Shown: positions 20,183 through 29,890 of the stretch, in pieces
Numbering within the stretch: position 1 is the first letter of the stretch
Layout of the letters: each line of letters opens with the position of its first letter
Assembly: GCA_013416795.1 (NCBI GenBank)
Contig: RQSC01000028.1
Location: 276,480 to 340,479 of the forward strand
DNA: 64,000 nucleotides
Reading direction: 5' to 3'
Source: Prasinococcaceae sp. CCMP 1430
Lineage: Eukaryota; Prasinodermophyta; Palmophyllophyceae; Prasinococcales; Prasinococcaceae
Made by a program: the position numbers and the translations under genes
Notes under the pieces: model-generated
Databases searched by the model: none
Told to the model about the DNA's origin: nothing
What the model saw: the letters and a program-made list of their open reading frames with translations, nothing else

Positions 20183-21940
20183 TCAATTTCCCTCCATCGA
20201 GCGCAGCTCGGCGGCCTTCTCCGTGTACGCCTTGGACGCCTCCTCCGCTGTAGCGAACGAGCCAATCGAGATCATCCTCGAGCGGAAGCTGATCTGCGCC
20301 ACGTAGGGCTTCGCGCCGCCCTTCTTCAGCTTGGTCACGCCGCGCAACTTAGTGGTTGTGTTGCGCACGGTGGACTCGCGCTGCAGGTAGGCGAAGCGCA
20401 GCGGGTTGATCGTCTTGCCATCCGACTGAAAGTTGAGGATGGCCTTGTCGCCGTACAGTGACGTGGCTGCCTCGTCGTGTGCACTCGCGGCCTCAGCCTC
20501 GGTATCGAACATGACGCCCACCTCCTTGTACTTCCCGTGGCCCTTGTACACCCGCGCAGCCCACTTGCCGGACGCCTTGCGCCAGGACACACCGCGAAAT
20601 TTGGAGCTGCGATTGCCGGCGGACGCCTTCTTCTCGGACTCAGCGACGGCGGCCATTTTCTCTTCCTCTGTGCGCTTCAGCTTCTTGGCCTTGGCGGCCT
20701 CCGTGGCCTCCTTGGCAGCAGCTGCGCTGGCCGCAGTCTTGGCCTTCTTCTTAGGCGGCTCGCCCTTCGCCTCCTTCTCCTTGCCCGCCTTCTTGTCCGT
20801 CTCCTTGGACTTGTCCTTGCCCTGCACGATCGTCCGCGCGAGGCCCAGGGGTTAGCAGCGCGCCTCTGGGGCGGGCTCGGGCACACGTCGCGCACGCACC
20901 CCCACCCAGGCAGGCGCACGCGCGGCGCGGCGCGGCGCGGACGCACGGGCAGAGCGCGGTCGACGCGCAGCGGGGCGCGCCGAGGTACGCACCCTCTTGG
21001 CACTTTGCCTCTCCTTCTTCGCCTTCTCCGCCTGGGCTCTCTTTGCCTCCTTTGCCGCGGTCTTGGCGGCCTCCGCCGCCTCCTTTTCCCTGGCTTCATT
21101 CGCCTCAGCAGCACGAACAGCCTCTTGGTGCTCGTCGGGAAAGTTAAGCGTCTTGACCTTGCCAGCCTCCGCGCTCGCCTGCGCGCACCACGGGGTGCTC
21201 GGCTCGTCAGAGCGCGCGGTCGCGCACGACATGCACGCGCGCGCTTCGATGGACGGCATGGCGTACAGAGTGTATGGGGTGGTGCTTGTGGATTGCGGTG
21301 GCCGCGCGTGGGCTGGGGGTGGGGTGGGGCACGCGGGTGCGCCACGGCAGCCGCTGGCTCGCGCGCTCACCTTGTCGTATGCGCGCGCTGCATCCATCTC
21401 GGTCGCAAACCTCCCGAGCGCGACCTTGATCCCATCGCGGCGCATCGAAGCGAAGAACTTGCCGCTGCTGCGGTCGAGGGAGACGCCGCGGTACTTGGAG
21501 GTCTTGCCCGCGGGCTTCGCAGCCGCGACGGCGATTTCCTTGGTCCGCGAGATCTTCTCGGCCTCCTTCTGCGCCTTCCGTTCCGCACGCTCGTCCGCCT
21601 TTTTCTTCTTGGCGGCCTCGCGCTCAGCGGCCTTTTGTTCGCGCTTCTCCTCGCGTGCCTTCGCCTTGCGCTCGCGCTCCTCCCTCTGCTTCTCCATCTT
21701 CAGCTGCTTCTCCTTCTCCTTGGCCTTTACCTTGGCCTTTGCGGGCTGCTTCATGTTGGCCCTCGCCTTGGCGACAGCGTCCTCGGCCTTCTTCTTGGCC
21801 TTGGGGTCGTCAGCCCTCTTGCGCGCGGCGCCCTGGGCGCCCTGTGCCCCTGCCCGGTGCTTGCCCGCCGCGTCCTTGGCGCGCTGCGTAGCGGCCGAGT
21901 ATTTCATCGTGCCCACGCCCGACATGGCGTTCGCCGGCAT
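20183..21940 (-). CDS. Protein with three AP2/ERF-type DNA-binding domains
   Basis: Three exons: 21940..21371, 21178..20993 and 20821..20183; 464 aa. Both introns are phase 0 (AAG|gtgagc...cag|GCG and AGG|gtgcgt...cag|GGC). AP2 domain 1 (KYRGVSLDRSSGKFFASMR...GRFATEMDAARAYDK) is split by intron 1 and completed by KTLNFP. Domain 2 is KFRGVSWRKASGKWAARVY with FDTEAEAASAHDEAA and AILNF. Domain 3 is KLRGVTKLKKGGAKPYVAQI with GSFATAEEASKAY. Between them run long Lys/Glu/Ala helices (over 150 residues, KAKEKEKQLKMEKQREER type), probably coiled coil or nucleic-acid-binding. AP2 proteins usually act as transcription factors; algal ones are often of this basic, multi-domain kind. Divergent from REX4, 176 bp between ATGs. 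Confidence 0.88.
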
Positions 21941-22116
21941 CTAGACCGCCACCGTGGCGCCACCGCCACACCACAGCCGAGAGGACGGCAGTGGCCGAAA
22001 GGCGGCCGCCGCGGCGGCCACCGCCGCCGCCGGAGGACAGCGACGGCCGCGCGCAGCGGGCGCGCGGCAGGCCAGCAGGCGCGNCCGTGGGCGCGGGTGG
22101 GGTCGTGCCCAAGCAC

Positions 22117-22719
22117 ATGCTCACCTCATCGCTCGCTATCGACTGCGAGATGGTCGGCATCGGCGCGAGCGGTTCGCGGTCGGTGCTCGCGCGCGTCTCA
22201 ATCGTCAACGAGCACAGCGAGACGGTGTATGATTCGTACTGCAAGCCGCGCGAGCGCGTGGTGGACTTCCGCACCTTCGTGTCGGGCATCCGGCCGCACC
22301 ACATCAAGACCGCGCCACCGCTCGAGGTCGTGCGCGGCGAAGTCGCCCGCCTCATGGAGTCGCGTCGCATCATCGGCCACGCGGTGCACAACGACCTGAA
22401 CGCGCTGCAGCTCATCCACCCGCCGCACCTCATCCGCGACACGGCCAAGTATCCGCCATACCTGCGCGAGAGCGGCAAGCCCATGTCGCTCAAGGACCTC
22501 GCGCTGAGGCACCTCGGGACCAGCATCCAGGGCGGCTCGCACTCGTCCGTCGACGACGCGCGCGCCACCATGGGGCTCTACCTGCTGCACAAGAAGGCCT
22601 GGGAGGCCGCCCTCGCCAAGGGCACGGCGCTGCCACAGCGCATGGCGACGGCGGGTGACACCCACGACAAAGGCGGCAGGCGGTCCAAAACCAACGCCGG
22701 CAAAACCACGAGGAAATAG
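22117..22719 (+). CDS. REX4: REX4/ISG20-type RNA exonuclease (DEDDh family)
   Basis: 200 aa from ATG 22117; the open frame extends upstream to at least 21991 with Pro/Arg-rich sequence but no ATG. All exonuclease motifs are present: AIDCEMVG (Exo I, Asp and Glu), then GHAVHNDLNAL (Exo II), and SSVDDARATMGLYLLH (Exo III, HxxxxD). The intervening region YCKPRERVVDFRTFVSGI matches the REX4 subgroup. Yeast REX4 trims pre-rRNA, which suits the neighbours BUD23 and NOP12 in the window. A single N base at 22084 lies in the leader. C-terminus is Lys/Arg-rich. Confidence 0.87.
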   Translation: MLTSSLAIDCEMVGIGASGSRSVLARVSIVNEHSETVYDSYCKPRERVVDFRTFVSGIRPHHIKTAPPLEVVRGEVARLMESRRIIGHAVHNDLNALQLIHPPHLIRDTAKYPPYLRESGKPMSLKDLALRHLGTSIQGGSHSSVDDARATMGLYLLHKKAWEAALAKGTALPQRMATAGDTHDKGGRRSKTNAGKTTRK

Positions 22720-23348
22720 CCGCGCGGAGCATGTATTAAATTTGTATCCCATCCACTGTGCGCCGGCGGGGGGGGGGGGGTGCCGCCGCCGGCCGCGGCG
22801 TCCCTCCGCATTCGATCTGACCATATCTTACAAACCCTACACTCATTCACCCAAATCACCAATCTCGACGACGCGCGCGCCGCGTACGCGCGCGGAACGC
22901 CCCTCCCGTCGTAATATGACTGACGCCCGCTCCGGGTTCCGACACCCGGTCGAATCGGGGGTGCGTCGTGATCAACCGGTCTGCTCCGGTTCCGACGCGC
23001 GATCGAATCGGGGGTGCGGTGCCGCACGCGCAGTTGCGTTCAGCGCCTGCCTTTGCCCGGCCGGCGGAGAGACGTTCGTGCGGAGGTTCGCAGGCGTTGC
23101 GAGCAGTTCGAGCCGAAGTTCATTCGGCCGAGGCTTTTGCGATTTTGTTCTATCTGACTCGATCTGATGGCTCTCCGCATGCGATCTGATGTGCCGAACG
23201 ACGGGATCGGCGTCGGCGTCGCTTTTTGCGGGCGGCGGCGGCGGCGGCCACAGCGCGCGCGCGCGCTGCGGGGGGGCGGAAGGGGGTTGGGAGGGCGGCA
23301 CCGCGCGACCGCGGCGCGCGGCGCGCGGGGTAGGGCGGCCGGTGCGCC
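22720..23348. other. Intergenic region with paired 36-bp direct repeats
   Basis: No gene was recognised between REX4 and the KH-domain gene. The region holds a C/G homopolymer (22771-22780), two similar 36-bp repeats (listed separately) and repeated GATCTGA words (CGATCTGATGG, GCGATCTGATG at 23160-23190), which may be promoter elements of the downstream gene. Confidence 0.4.
22929..23018 (+). repeat. Pair of imperfect direct repeats (about 36 bp each)
   Basis: Copy 1 at 22929-22965 and copy 2 at 22983-23018 share the order GCTCCGG-TTCCGAC, then CGAATCGGGGGTGCG, with a few substitutions and one indel. They are 17 bp apart, about 330-420 bp upstream of the KH-protein ATG. Confidence 0.75.
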
Positions 23349-25582
23349 ATGAGCGGCGCCGCCGGCTCGGTGGTGGACACGGCGCCTCTGGAGTTGGACG
23401 CAGCGGTGGGGGGGGAAGCGATTGCCCAGGCTGAAGCGGAGAGAGCCGAAGCGCCCCCCATGGGCGCGGATGAAGGCGGAGGCGGTGCCGGTGGCGAGGC
23501 AGGCGACGGTGGCGGCGGCGGCGGCGACGGCGGTGACGGCGCGTCAGCCCCAAAGGCGGACGCCGAGGCCGGCGCAGCCGAGGTCGGCGCACAGGTCGCG
23601 GAGGATCCCCCGACGAAGAAGCGACCCGCGGAAGACCTCGATGCTGACGATGGTGACGACGGCGACGAGGTGGGCGGCGACGGCGGAGACGATGGAGACG
23701 ATGGAGAAAACGCGGCGGATGGCGTGGCGGAAGGCGCTGACGGAAAGCCTGCTGCGAAGCGCCGGCGTAGCGGCAAGCGCGGCGGCAAGAATCGCAAGAA
23801 GGACGGCGCAGGCAAGAAAGAGGAGGGCGTGCCGACGGGTCCGACAGCAAGTGCCGCGACTGCGCCGAAGGCGGCGGGCTCTGCGCTGCCAGGCACGAAG
23901 CGCATGATCAAGGTGCCGTACGCGCTGGCGGGCTTCGTGATTGGCAAGCACGGCGACGTGGTCAAGGGGCTCGAGAAGCGCTCGGGCGTCAAGATCCGCG
24001 TCGAGAAGGAGAGCGAGATGGAGAAGGGCACCGTCGCTCCTCAGCGCCGTATCTACCTCGAAGGCCCCCCGGGCGCGGTTGAGGCGGCCGTCCAGGAGGT
24101 CCATCGCCTCGCCAAGGCGGGCATTGCCGTCAAAGTCGGTCAGGGTGTGCCCAAGCCAGGCGCTGGCATGCCACCGATGGGCGGACCCGGCGTTGGCGGC
24201 CCTGGCCCGATGGGTCCCGGAGGGATGATGGGCTCGGGGAGACCGATGGGCCCGGGAGGGCCGATGGGTCCTGGGGGGCCGATGGGCCCGGGAGGGCCGA
24301 TGGGTCCTGGAGGGCCGATGGGCCCGGGAGGGCCGATGGGTCCTGGAGGGCCGATGGGCCCGGGCGGCGCGACACGCGCTGGCCCTGGCATGCCCGGAGG
24401 CCCGATGCCAGGCAAGACCGTGAACTTCCGCATGACCATCCCGCGGGAAAAGGTGGGCTCGATGCTCGGTCACGGCGGTGACATCAACCGCGATATGGTT
24501 GCTCGCTCAGGTGTCGACTCCATCCAGATCAACACCGACCCCCAGGTCGTCAAGGCGAACCCCACCGTGCGGCAGCTCATCATCGTCGGTTCGCAACCCG
24601 CCATCGAGGCTGCTCGCCGCATGATCGAGAACGTCCTCGCTGGTAGGCCGCATGCTGCCGGTGCGCCGGCGCCAGGTCAGAGAGGGGCGGGGATGATGGG
24701 TGCCGCTGGCATGCCCGGCGGCCCAGGCATGCCAGGCCCCGGAACCCAGAGACCAGGCATGAAGGGACCCGGCGTGGGCGCAGGCCCCAGGGGTGGCCCT
24801 ATAGGCGGCATGGGCGGTCCGCAGGGCGGCATGGGCGGTCCGCAGAGCGGCATGAGCGGCATGGGCGGTCCGCAGGGCGGCATGGGCGGTCCGCAGGGCG
24901 GCATGGGCGGTCCGCAGGGCGGCATGGGCGGTCCGCAGGGCGGCATGGGCGGTCCGCAGGGCGGCATGGGCGGTCCGCAGGGCGGCATGGGCGGTCCACA
25001 GGGCGGCCCCATGGGCGGTCCGCAGGGCGGCATGGGCGGCCCCTTAGGCGGCTCCATGGGCGGTCCGCAGGGCGGCATGGGCGGGCCGCAGGGCAGCATG
25101 GGCGGCCCCATGGGCCGCTCCATGGGCGGGCCGCAGGGCGGGATGGGCGGCCCGCAGGGCGGTCCCGCTTCTGGTATGAGCGGCCGCCCTGGGCAAGGTA
25201 TGACGGGCAGCGGCCCCGGTGGTGCACCTGGCAGCGTCCTGGGCGGAGTCGGTGGAATGCCGGCCGGCAGCGTGCTGGGTGGAACGGGCATGGGCATGGG
25301 CATGGGCATGACAGGTGGCATGCCCGCGGCGGCTGCCTCGCCCATGGGTGGCGCGCGCAGGCCAGCTGGTATGCCCGCCGGCAACGCAGCGCAGCAGCAG
25401 ATGCAGTCGCCAATGGGCAGCGCACGCGGGCCGGGTGGTATGCCCACCGGCAACCCGGCGCAGCAGCAAATGGTGTCCGCCATGGGCCAACTTCCGCAGC
25501 AACAGGGCACCATGGGGCAGCAAATGGGCATGCAACAAGGTGGCATGCAGCAACAGCAGCAAAGGCCGATGCAGCAGCTGAT

Positions 25583-25613
<31 letters not shown>

Positions 25614-26227
25614 ATCCAGATGCAGACACCTATGCAGCAGCAGTCGATGGGCATGCAAGGGCAGGGGCAGCCGATGGGCATGCAGGCGCAACAGCAGAAT
25701 CCCTCGGGCGTCATGCAACAGCAACTCCAGCAGCAGATGCCGCAGTCAGGGCCTTTCAGCAACAGCAGTCTCCAGCAGGCGCCTGCACAGCAGCAGATGC
25801 TGGTGCAGCAAATGGGCGGTATGCTGCAGGCCAACACGCAGCAGCGACAGCCCCAGCAACAGCAGATGGGTAGCATGCATCAGAACCCCATGCAACAGCA
25901 GGTTCAAGCGCAGCAGCATCAGATGCTTGCAGGCGCGCAGCAGACGATGCAGCAGCCGCAGGCAATGCAGCAGCAGTACGCAATGCAGCAGCCGCAGGCA
26001 GTACAACAGCCGCAGGCGATGCACCAGCCGCAGGCGATGCACCAGCCGCAGGCAGTGCAGCAGACGCAGGGAGTGCAGCAGGCCCAGCCGCAACAGATGA
26101 TCGCGGGCGCACAGCAGGCCATTCAGCAAGCGCAAGCCATGCAGCAGGCACAGCAGCAGCAGCCGCAGCTCCTGACGGCTGGCGGTCTGCAGCCGCAACT
26201 GCAAGCGCTCGGGCAGCTCGTGCAGGC

Positions 26228-26268
<41 letters not shown>

Positions 26269-26372
26269 CGCCGCTGCCGGCGGGGTGGACGGAGGGGCGC
26301 GACCCCGCCAGCGGCGCGCCTTACTACTTCAACGCTGCCCTCAATAGGACGCAGTGGGAGAGGCCCAGTTGA
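23349..26372 (+). CDS. KH-domain RNA-binding protein with Gly/Met/Pro repeats, polyQ and WW domain
   Basis: Single exon, 1007 aa. Residues 1-180 are acidic then basic ([13 protein letters not shown], a nuclear signal). KH domain 1 is at about 185-260 with [17 protein letters not shown] (GxxG loop). KH domain 2 is at about 355-435 with [17 protein letters not shown]. Between them is a GPMGPG repeat block; after KH2 a GGMGGPQ repeat block (about 25 units with variants), then a 450-residue Gln/Met-rich domain with pure Gln runs. The last 35 residues are a WW domain ([20 protein letters not shown]...TQWERPS). The KH pair plus low complexity resembles FUBP/KSRP or splicing-associated KH proteins; WW binds Pro-rich partners. 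Likely forms condensates. Exact orthology not assigned. Confidence 0.9.
24240..24365 (+). repeat. In-frame GPMGPG-coding tandem repeat
   Basis: About seven 18-bp units (GGGCCGATGGGTCCTGGA and variants) inside the KH-protein gene. Units alternate between CCTGGAGGG and CCGGGAGGG endings, suggesting a two-unit higher-order repeat that grew by unequal exchange. Confidence 0.9.
24809..25160 (+). repeat. In-frame GGMGGPQ-coding tandem repeat
   Basis: At least ten near-identical 21-bp units (GGCGGCATGGGCGGTCCGCA) followed by decayed versions with PMG, SMG and LGG variants, within the KH-protein gene. The tight nucleotide identity of the first half implies recent expansion. Confidence 0.9.
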
Positions 26373-26482
26373 TGCCAGCCAAAACAGCCTCTGCTTAAAT
26401 CCAAAGCTTCTTGTCCGGCACGGGCCACTCTTTAGCTACACGGTGCGTCGGTGTTGCTGGGGCTAGAGCTAGAGAGACGTCA

Positions 26483-27487
26483 TCACACGAGTAGGTCGAC
26501 GAGTATCGCCGCCAAGAAGCCAAGGAAGAACATGCTGTCGACGTAGACAGGCAGATGCTTCCCTGACGAGTGTGCCTCGACGAGCAATTCCTCGGTCACC
26601 AGGTAGAGCAGCGCGGCCATGCCGCCGCTCAGAAGGCCGACGCGCAGCGCCAGGTTGGACTCGGCCGCGTGCCCGGCCGCAGAAGACACGGCGCCACCAA
26701 GGGGCAGGGCGAGCGCCGTGAAAACGACGCCGGCGACGGCACGAAGGCGCGGTTGTCCGGCGAGTGCGGCCGCCATCGTCGCGCCGAGGAAGCCCATTTC
26801 GACCGTCAGCGCCGCCGCGAGCACGAGTGCGGCCCGCGCGCCCACTGTGGCGGAGGACAGCCCGAGCAGCGAACCGTCCACGAGCGCGTCAATTGCCACC
26901 GCGGCGCACAGCGACGCTGGAAACGGTGGCACGCGGCCGGTCGTGAGAGGAGGTGGGGGGGACTGAGCTTCATGTTCGAGGAGCCTGCCAATGGGCTCGT
27001 CGTCAGACTCAGTGGCTGCGGCAGCCGCCTCGGCGCATCGAAGGCAGCGCTCCGACTTGCTCTGTTGCCGTCGTGTGACAGTGCTCTCCTGCGCGGCGAG
27101 GAGCCGCCCCCCTTCCTCGTCAGCTACCTGGTTCGACGCTAGCAGCGGCTCGTGGTGGTCGTGGTGCTCATCGTCGTCCCCGTCCTCAGCGCCATGTGTG
27201 ACCGCCTCGAGCAGAAGCATGACGCAAACACCTGCGATGAAGCCGCCGGCGGCGGCGGCCGTCGCGCGCGCATCGCCGCGCGCCGCCATCACCTCTGGGA
27301 GCACTTCGGCGGCCACGGCGGCCGTGACGAGCCCGGCCGCGAGGTGCTGCATGGCCGCCAGCGCATAGCTTCGCGGCGCGAGCAAAGCGCCGCCGCAGCC
27401 AAACACAAGCAGCCCCGCCAGTGCGAACGCCGCGAACGGCGCCCCGAGCGCCAGCACCGTGGAGGAGGCGCTCGCGCCAGCGGCCAT
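26483..27487 (-). CDS. ZIP-family-like membrane transporter lacking canonical histidines
   Basis: 334 aa from ATG 27487, single exon. About eight hydrophobic segments are seen: three before and five after a cytoplasmic loop rich in His/Asp/Glu (DGDDDEHHDHHEP) and Gln/Ser. The arrangement 3+5 helices with a His-rich loop is that of ZIP metal transporters. In the fourth helix, where most ZIPs have HNFxDG, this protein has AIDALVDGSLLG. In the fifth, where HExPHE is usual, it has VEMGFLGATMA. Some bacterial and algal ZIP-like proteins share this Asp/Glu version. Metal transport is plausible but not shown. Divergent from the sulfotransferase, 309 bp between ATGs. Confidence 0.75.
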   Translation of the reverse strand: MAAGASASSTVLALGAPFAAFALAGLLVFGCGGALLAPRSYALAAMQHLAAGLVTAAVAAEVLPEVMAARGDARATAAAAGGFIAGVCVMLLLEAVTHGAEDGDDDEHHDHHEPLLASNQVADEEGGRLLAAQESTVTRRQQSKSERCLRCAEAAAAATESDDEPIGRLLEHEAQSPPPPLTTGRVPPFPASLCAAVAIDALVDGSLLGLSSATVGARAALVLAAALTVEMGFLGATMAAALAGQPRLRAVAGVVFTALALPLGGAVSSAAGHAAESNLALRVGLLSGGMAALLYLVTEELLVEAHSSGKHLPVYVDSMFFLGFLAAILVDLLV

Positions 27488-27795
27488 CTTCGCCGCCGCG
27501 CGCGTGCGGCGTCCCAACACGCCCGGACGCGAATGCGGCGGCGACGAGGCTGCGGCAGTTGCCCGCACGCACAGTGCCAGCGCTCTGTTTTCCTGCGGAG
27601 GGAGAGGAGGGGGGAGGGGGGGTACGCCGCGCTGGTAACGCGGGCGCATAGCAGTTTGCATGCCTCCACCGAAACGGGTCTCCCGTGGTTAATTTTGTTT
27701 TACGGACGAGAGTTGCGTGAGTTGCGTGCGAGCGGGCTGGCAGCTGTGCCACAGATCGCGCGCGTTCTCGCCCGCCCCGCCCGCGGGCGCGGGCG

Positions 27796-29571
27796 ATGGG
27801 GGCGGCGCGGCAGCGCAGGTGCGCCTCGGCGGCGCTCGTGGCCGTCGCGCTGGCGATTGCGGCTCTCGTCGCGCTCGCCTCCGGCAGGCTCGGCGCCGCG
27901 CGCGCACGCCCCACAGCGTCCCAACAGCGGCAAGCGGCAGCGGCAGCAGCGGCGGGAGGCTGCGGCAGCGAACTCCGCCCCCCCTGCAGCGATGCTGTCC
28001 CAGACAGTGAGCGCCCCCTGGGCGGCGGCAGTGGCGGCATCGCGAGGGGGTCGAGCTGGCCAGACCAGTCGCAGCGACTGCTCCTTGGGGCAGACGGCCG
28101 CAGCGCGCGCTTGTCGCGCGCGGCAGTTGCCGAGGCCGCCGCGGCCTTCGCCGTTGAGACCATCCTCGCGAAGCTCGGGCTGTTAGAGGACAGAGCGCCG
28201 GACGGGTCGACGGCCGCGTTCGCTGCCGGGGCCGGCAGGGACGGGGATCCGTTTGCCTTCGCGGCCACGCAGAGCGAATTCGCTGGCGGTGGCCTAACAC
28301 GCGGGCGCTTGGTTGAAATGCGCCACTTGGCGCCGCTATTGTCAGACGCAGATTTGGAGCACGTGCTTCGTTCGTTCGTGAAGGCGCAGGAGCGGCGAGA
28401 GTGTGCTGGCGCGCGCTGGTGGGTTGACGCCAACGACACGGATGTCACCGGTGCGCCGAACGCGACGAGCAACGTCGGAGCGCGTCAGTGTGAGTTCACG
28501 GGCTCGGTGATCAACGCCGGCCTTTTCAAGACAGGGACCACGTCTACCACGGCTGCTCTCAAGAAGCTCGGATACCATTGCAATATCGACACGGCGGAGC
28601 TCGTGAGAAAAGTGTTCGAGGCGCGCACTGCGGCCCCGGGCCGGGACGCTGCGTCCGTGCTTCTGGAAAGGCTAGCGCCGCACCACGTGACGGAGAGAGA
28701 TCGAGTCGCGATGACGCACTGGCTGCAAATGAATACCGAGGCGGTCGCCTACAATGGGAGTATCGGGGAGGTCCCCGACAAGCGTACGATTGCCGAGGCA
28801 ATCAAGGTCCCTGTCCAGGGGTCTTGTGGCTTCTGGCTTGGCAGAGACATGCGAGGCTACTCACGCCACCTCGACATGGAGGACTTTTGGGATCTGCACG
28901 AGCTGCCCAACCGCTTGCAGGCGCTCGGCCTTCTTCCCTTCGTAAAGCTCGTAGCGGCCAACGCGAGGAACTTCGGGGACGGGCCGTGGCTGGCCTTATA
29001 CAGGGAGTTAGACGGCTGGCTCGATGGCAATGCCCGCTTCGTGCTGACGACCCGCTCCAGTCCAACTGAAGCAGCGGCGAGCAACATAGTGATGATGCGT
29101 TCCATCGGGAATTTCGATACCACGATGAGATGGCGCCGGAACGCAAAGACTGGGCACGGGCCGTATGCAGACGGCGACGCGGCACTCCACCAGCTCGCGA
29201 TGCTCGAGGTCGAGCAAGATCTGAACAGGACCTCGACCATGAAAGCTCAGAGTGCCACCGCGGACAGCCCGAGAGCACGCTTGCGCGAAGAGGGCTTCAT
29301 GCTTCGGGACCGGCGGCGCTACGTCACCCACGTGCTCGAGGTGCTCGAGTATTTTGCCGCGCGGCCCTGCCGGCTGCTCGTGCTCAACTACGAGCGCGCG
29401 CCCTCCGACCGCGCCTGCTGGTCGCAGCTGGCCGCGCACCTGGGCTGCCCGGCCGTGCCGGCGGCGCCCTTCCCCGCACAGAACACGCGCAAGCAGCGCG
29501 ACCGCCGCAGCGCAGGTGGTGTACATGGCAGGAGCCTCGGGAGGGGCGATGCGGCGAGGGGCGCACACTAA
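27796..29571 (+). CDS. Type II membrane sulfotransferase-like protein (third in window)
   Basis: 591 aa, single exon. An N-terminal signal anchor (AALVAVALAIAALVALAS) is followed by a stem region of about 190 residues. The catalytic domain begins VINAGLFKTGTTSTTAALKK, the 5'-phosphosulfate loop as in the Sulfotransfer_4 family (GxxRTGTxS), and shows VLTTRSSPTEAAASN at the 3'-phosphate position. It ends with LLVLNYERAPSDRACWSQLA and HLGCPAVPAAPFPAQNT, both typical of that family. Potential N-glycosylation sites occur (NDT, NAT, NGS). It likely acts in the Golgi lumen on an unknown acceptor. Confidence 0.82.
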   Translation: MGAARQRRCASAALVAVALAIAALVALASGRLGAARARPTASQQRQAAAAAAAGGCGSELRPPCSDAVPDSERPLGGGSGGIARGSSWPDQSQRLLLGADGRSARLSRAAVAEAAAAFAVETILAKLGLLEDRAPDGSTAAFAAGAGRDGDPFAFAATQSEFAGGGLTRGRLVEMRHLAPLLSDADLEHVLRSFVKAQERRECAGARWWVDANDTDVTGAPNATSNVGARQCEFTGSVINAGLFKTGTTSTTAALKKLGYHCNIDTAELVRKVFEARTAAPGRDAASVLLERLAPHHVTERDRVAMTHWLQMNTEAVAYNGSIGEVPDKRTIAEAIKVPVQGSCGFWLGRDMRGYSRHLDMEDFWDLHELPNRLQALGLLPFVKLVAANARNFGDGPWLALYRELDGWLDGNARFVLTTRSSPTEAAASNIVMMRSIGNFDTTMRWRRNAKTGHGPYADGDAALHQLAMLEVEQDLNRTSTMKAQSATADSPRARLREEGFMLRDRRRYVTHVLEVLEYFAARPCRLLVLNYERAPSDRACWSQLAAHLGCPAVPAAPFPAQNTRKQRDRRSAGGVHGRSLGRGDAARGAH

Positions 29572-29890
29572 GCGGGCGCCCGGCGGCGACTGCGTGCCAG
29601 TGAGAGCGCCGCCAGCCGCTGCGCCGCGGCAGCAGCGGCGCCATCCATGGGCCACACCCGGACGCTGTCATGCTAGCACCGTGAACGAACGATTCTGATG
29701 GGTTTTCACGCGAATGTGACGCGATGCCAGCCAGTGCCCATTTTCAGCCGGGCCCGAAATTCAAAAGGCAGAGGAGAAAGAAAGAGGGGGGAAGGTCGGC
29801 TCAGTGGGCCCCGCTGCCGGGGCTGATCGCGCCGGCGGCCACACGGCGGACGCGGCGGCGGCAGGGGCGCGGCGGTGGCGAGCGCGCGCC

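Noticed and set aside
24677-25876. 399-aa minus-strand frame rich in Cys/Pro ([12 protein letters not shown] repeats)
   Set aside because: It is the reverse reading of the KH-protein repeats; no independent start context or motif.
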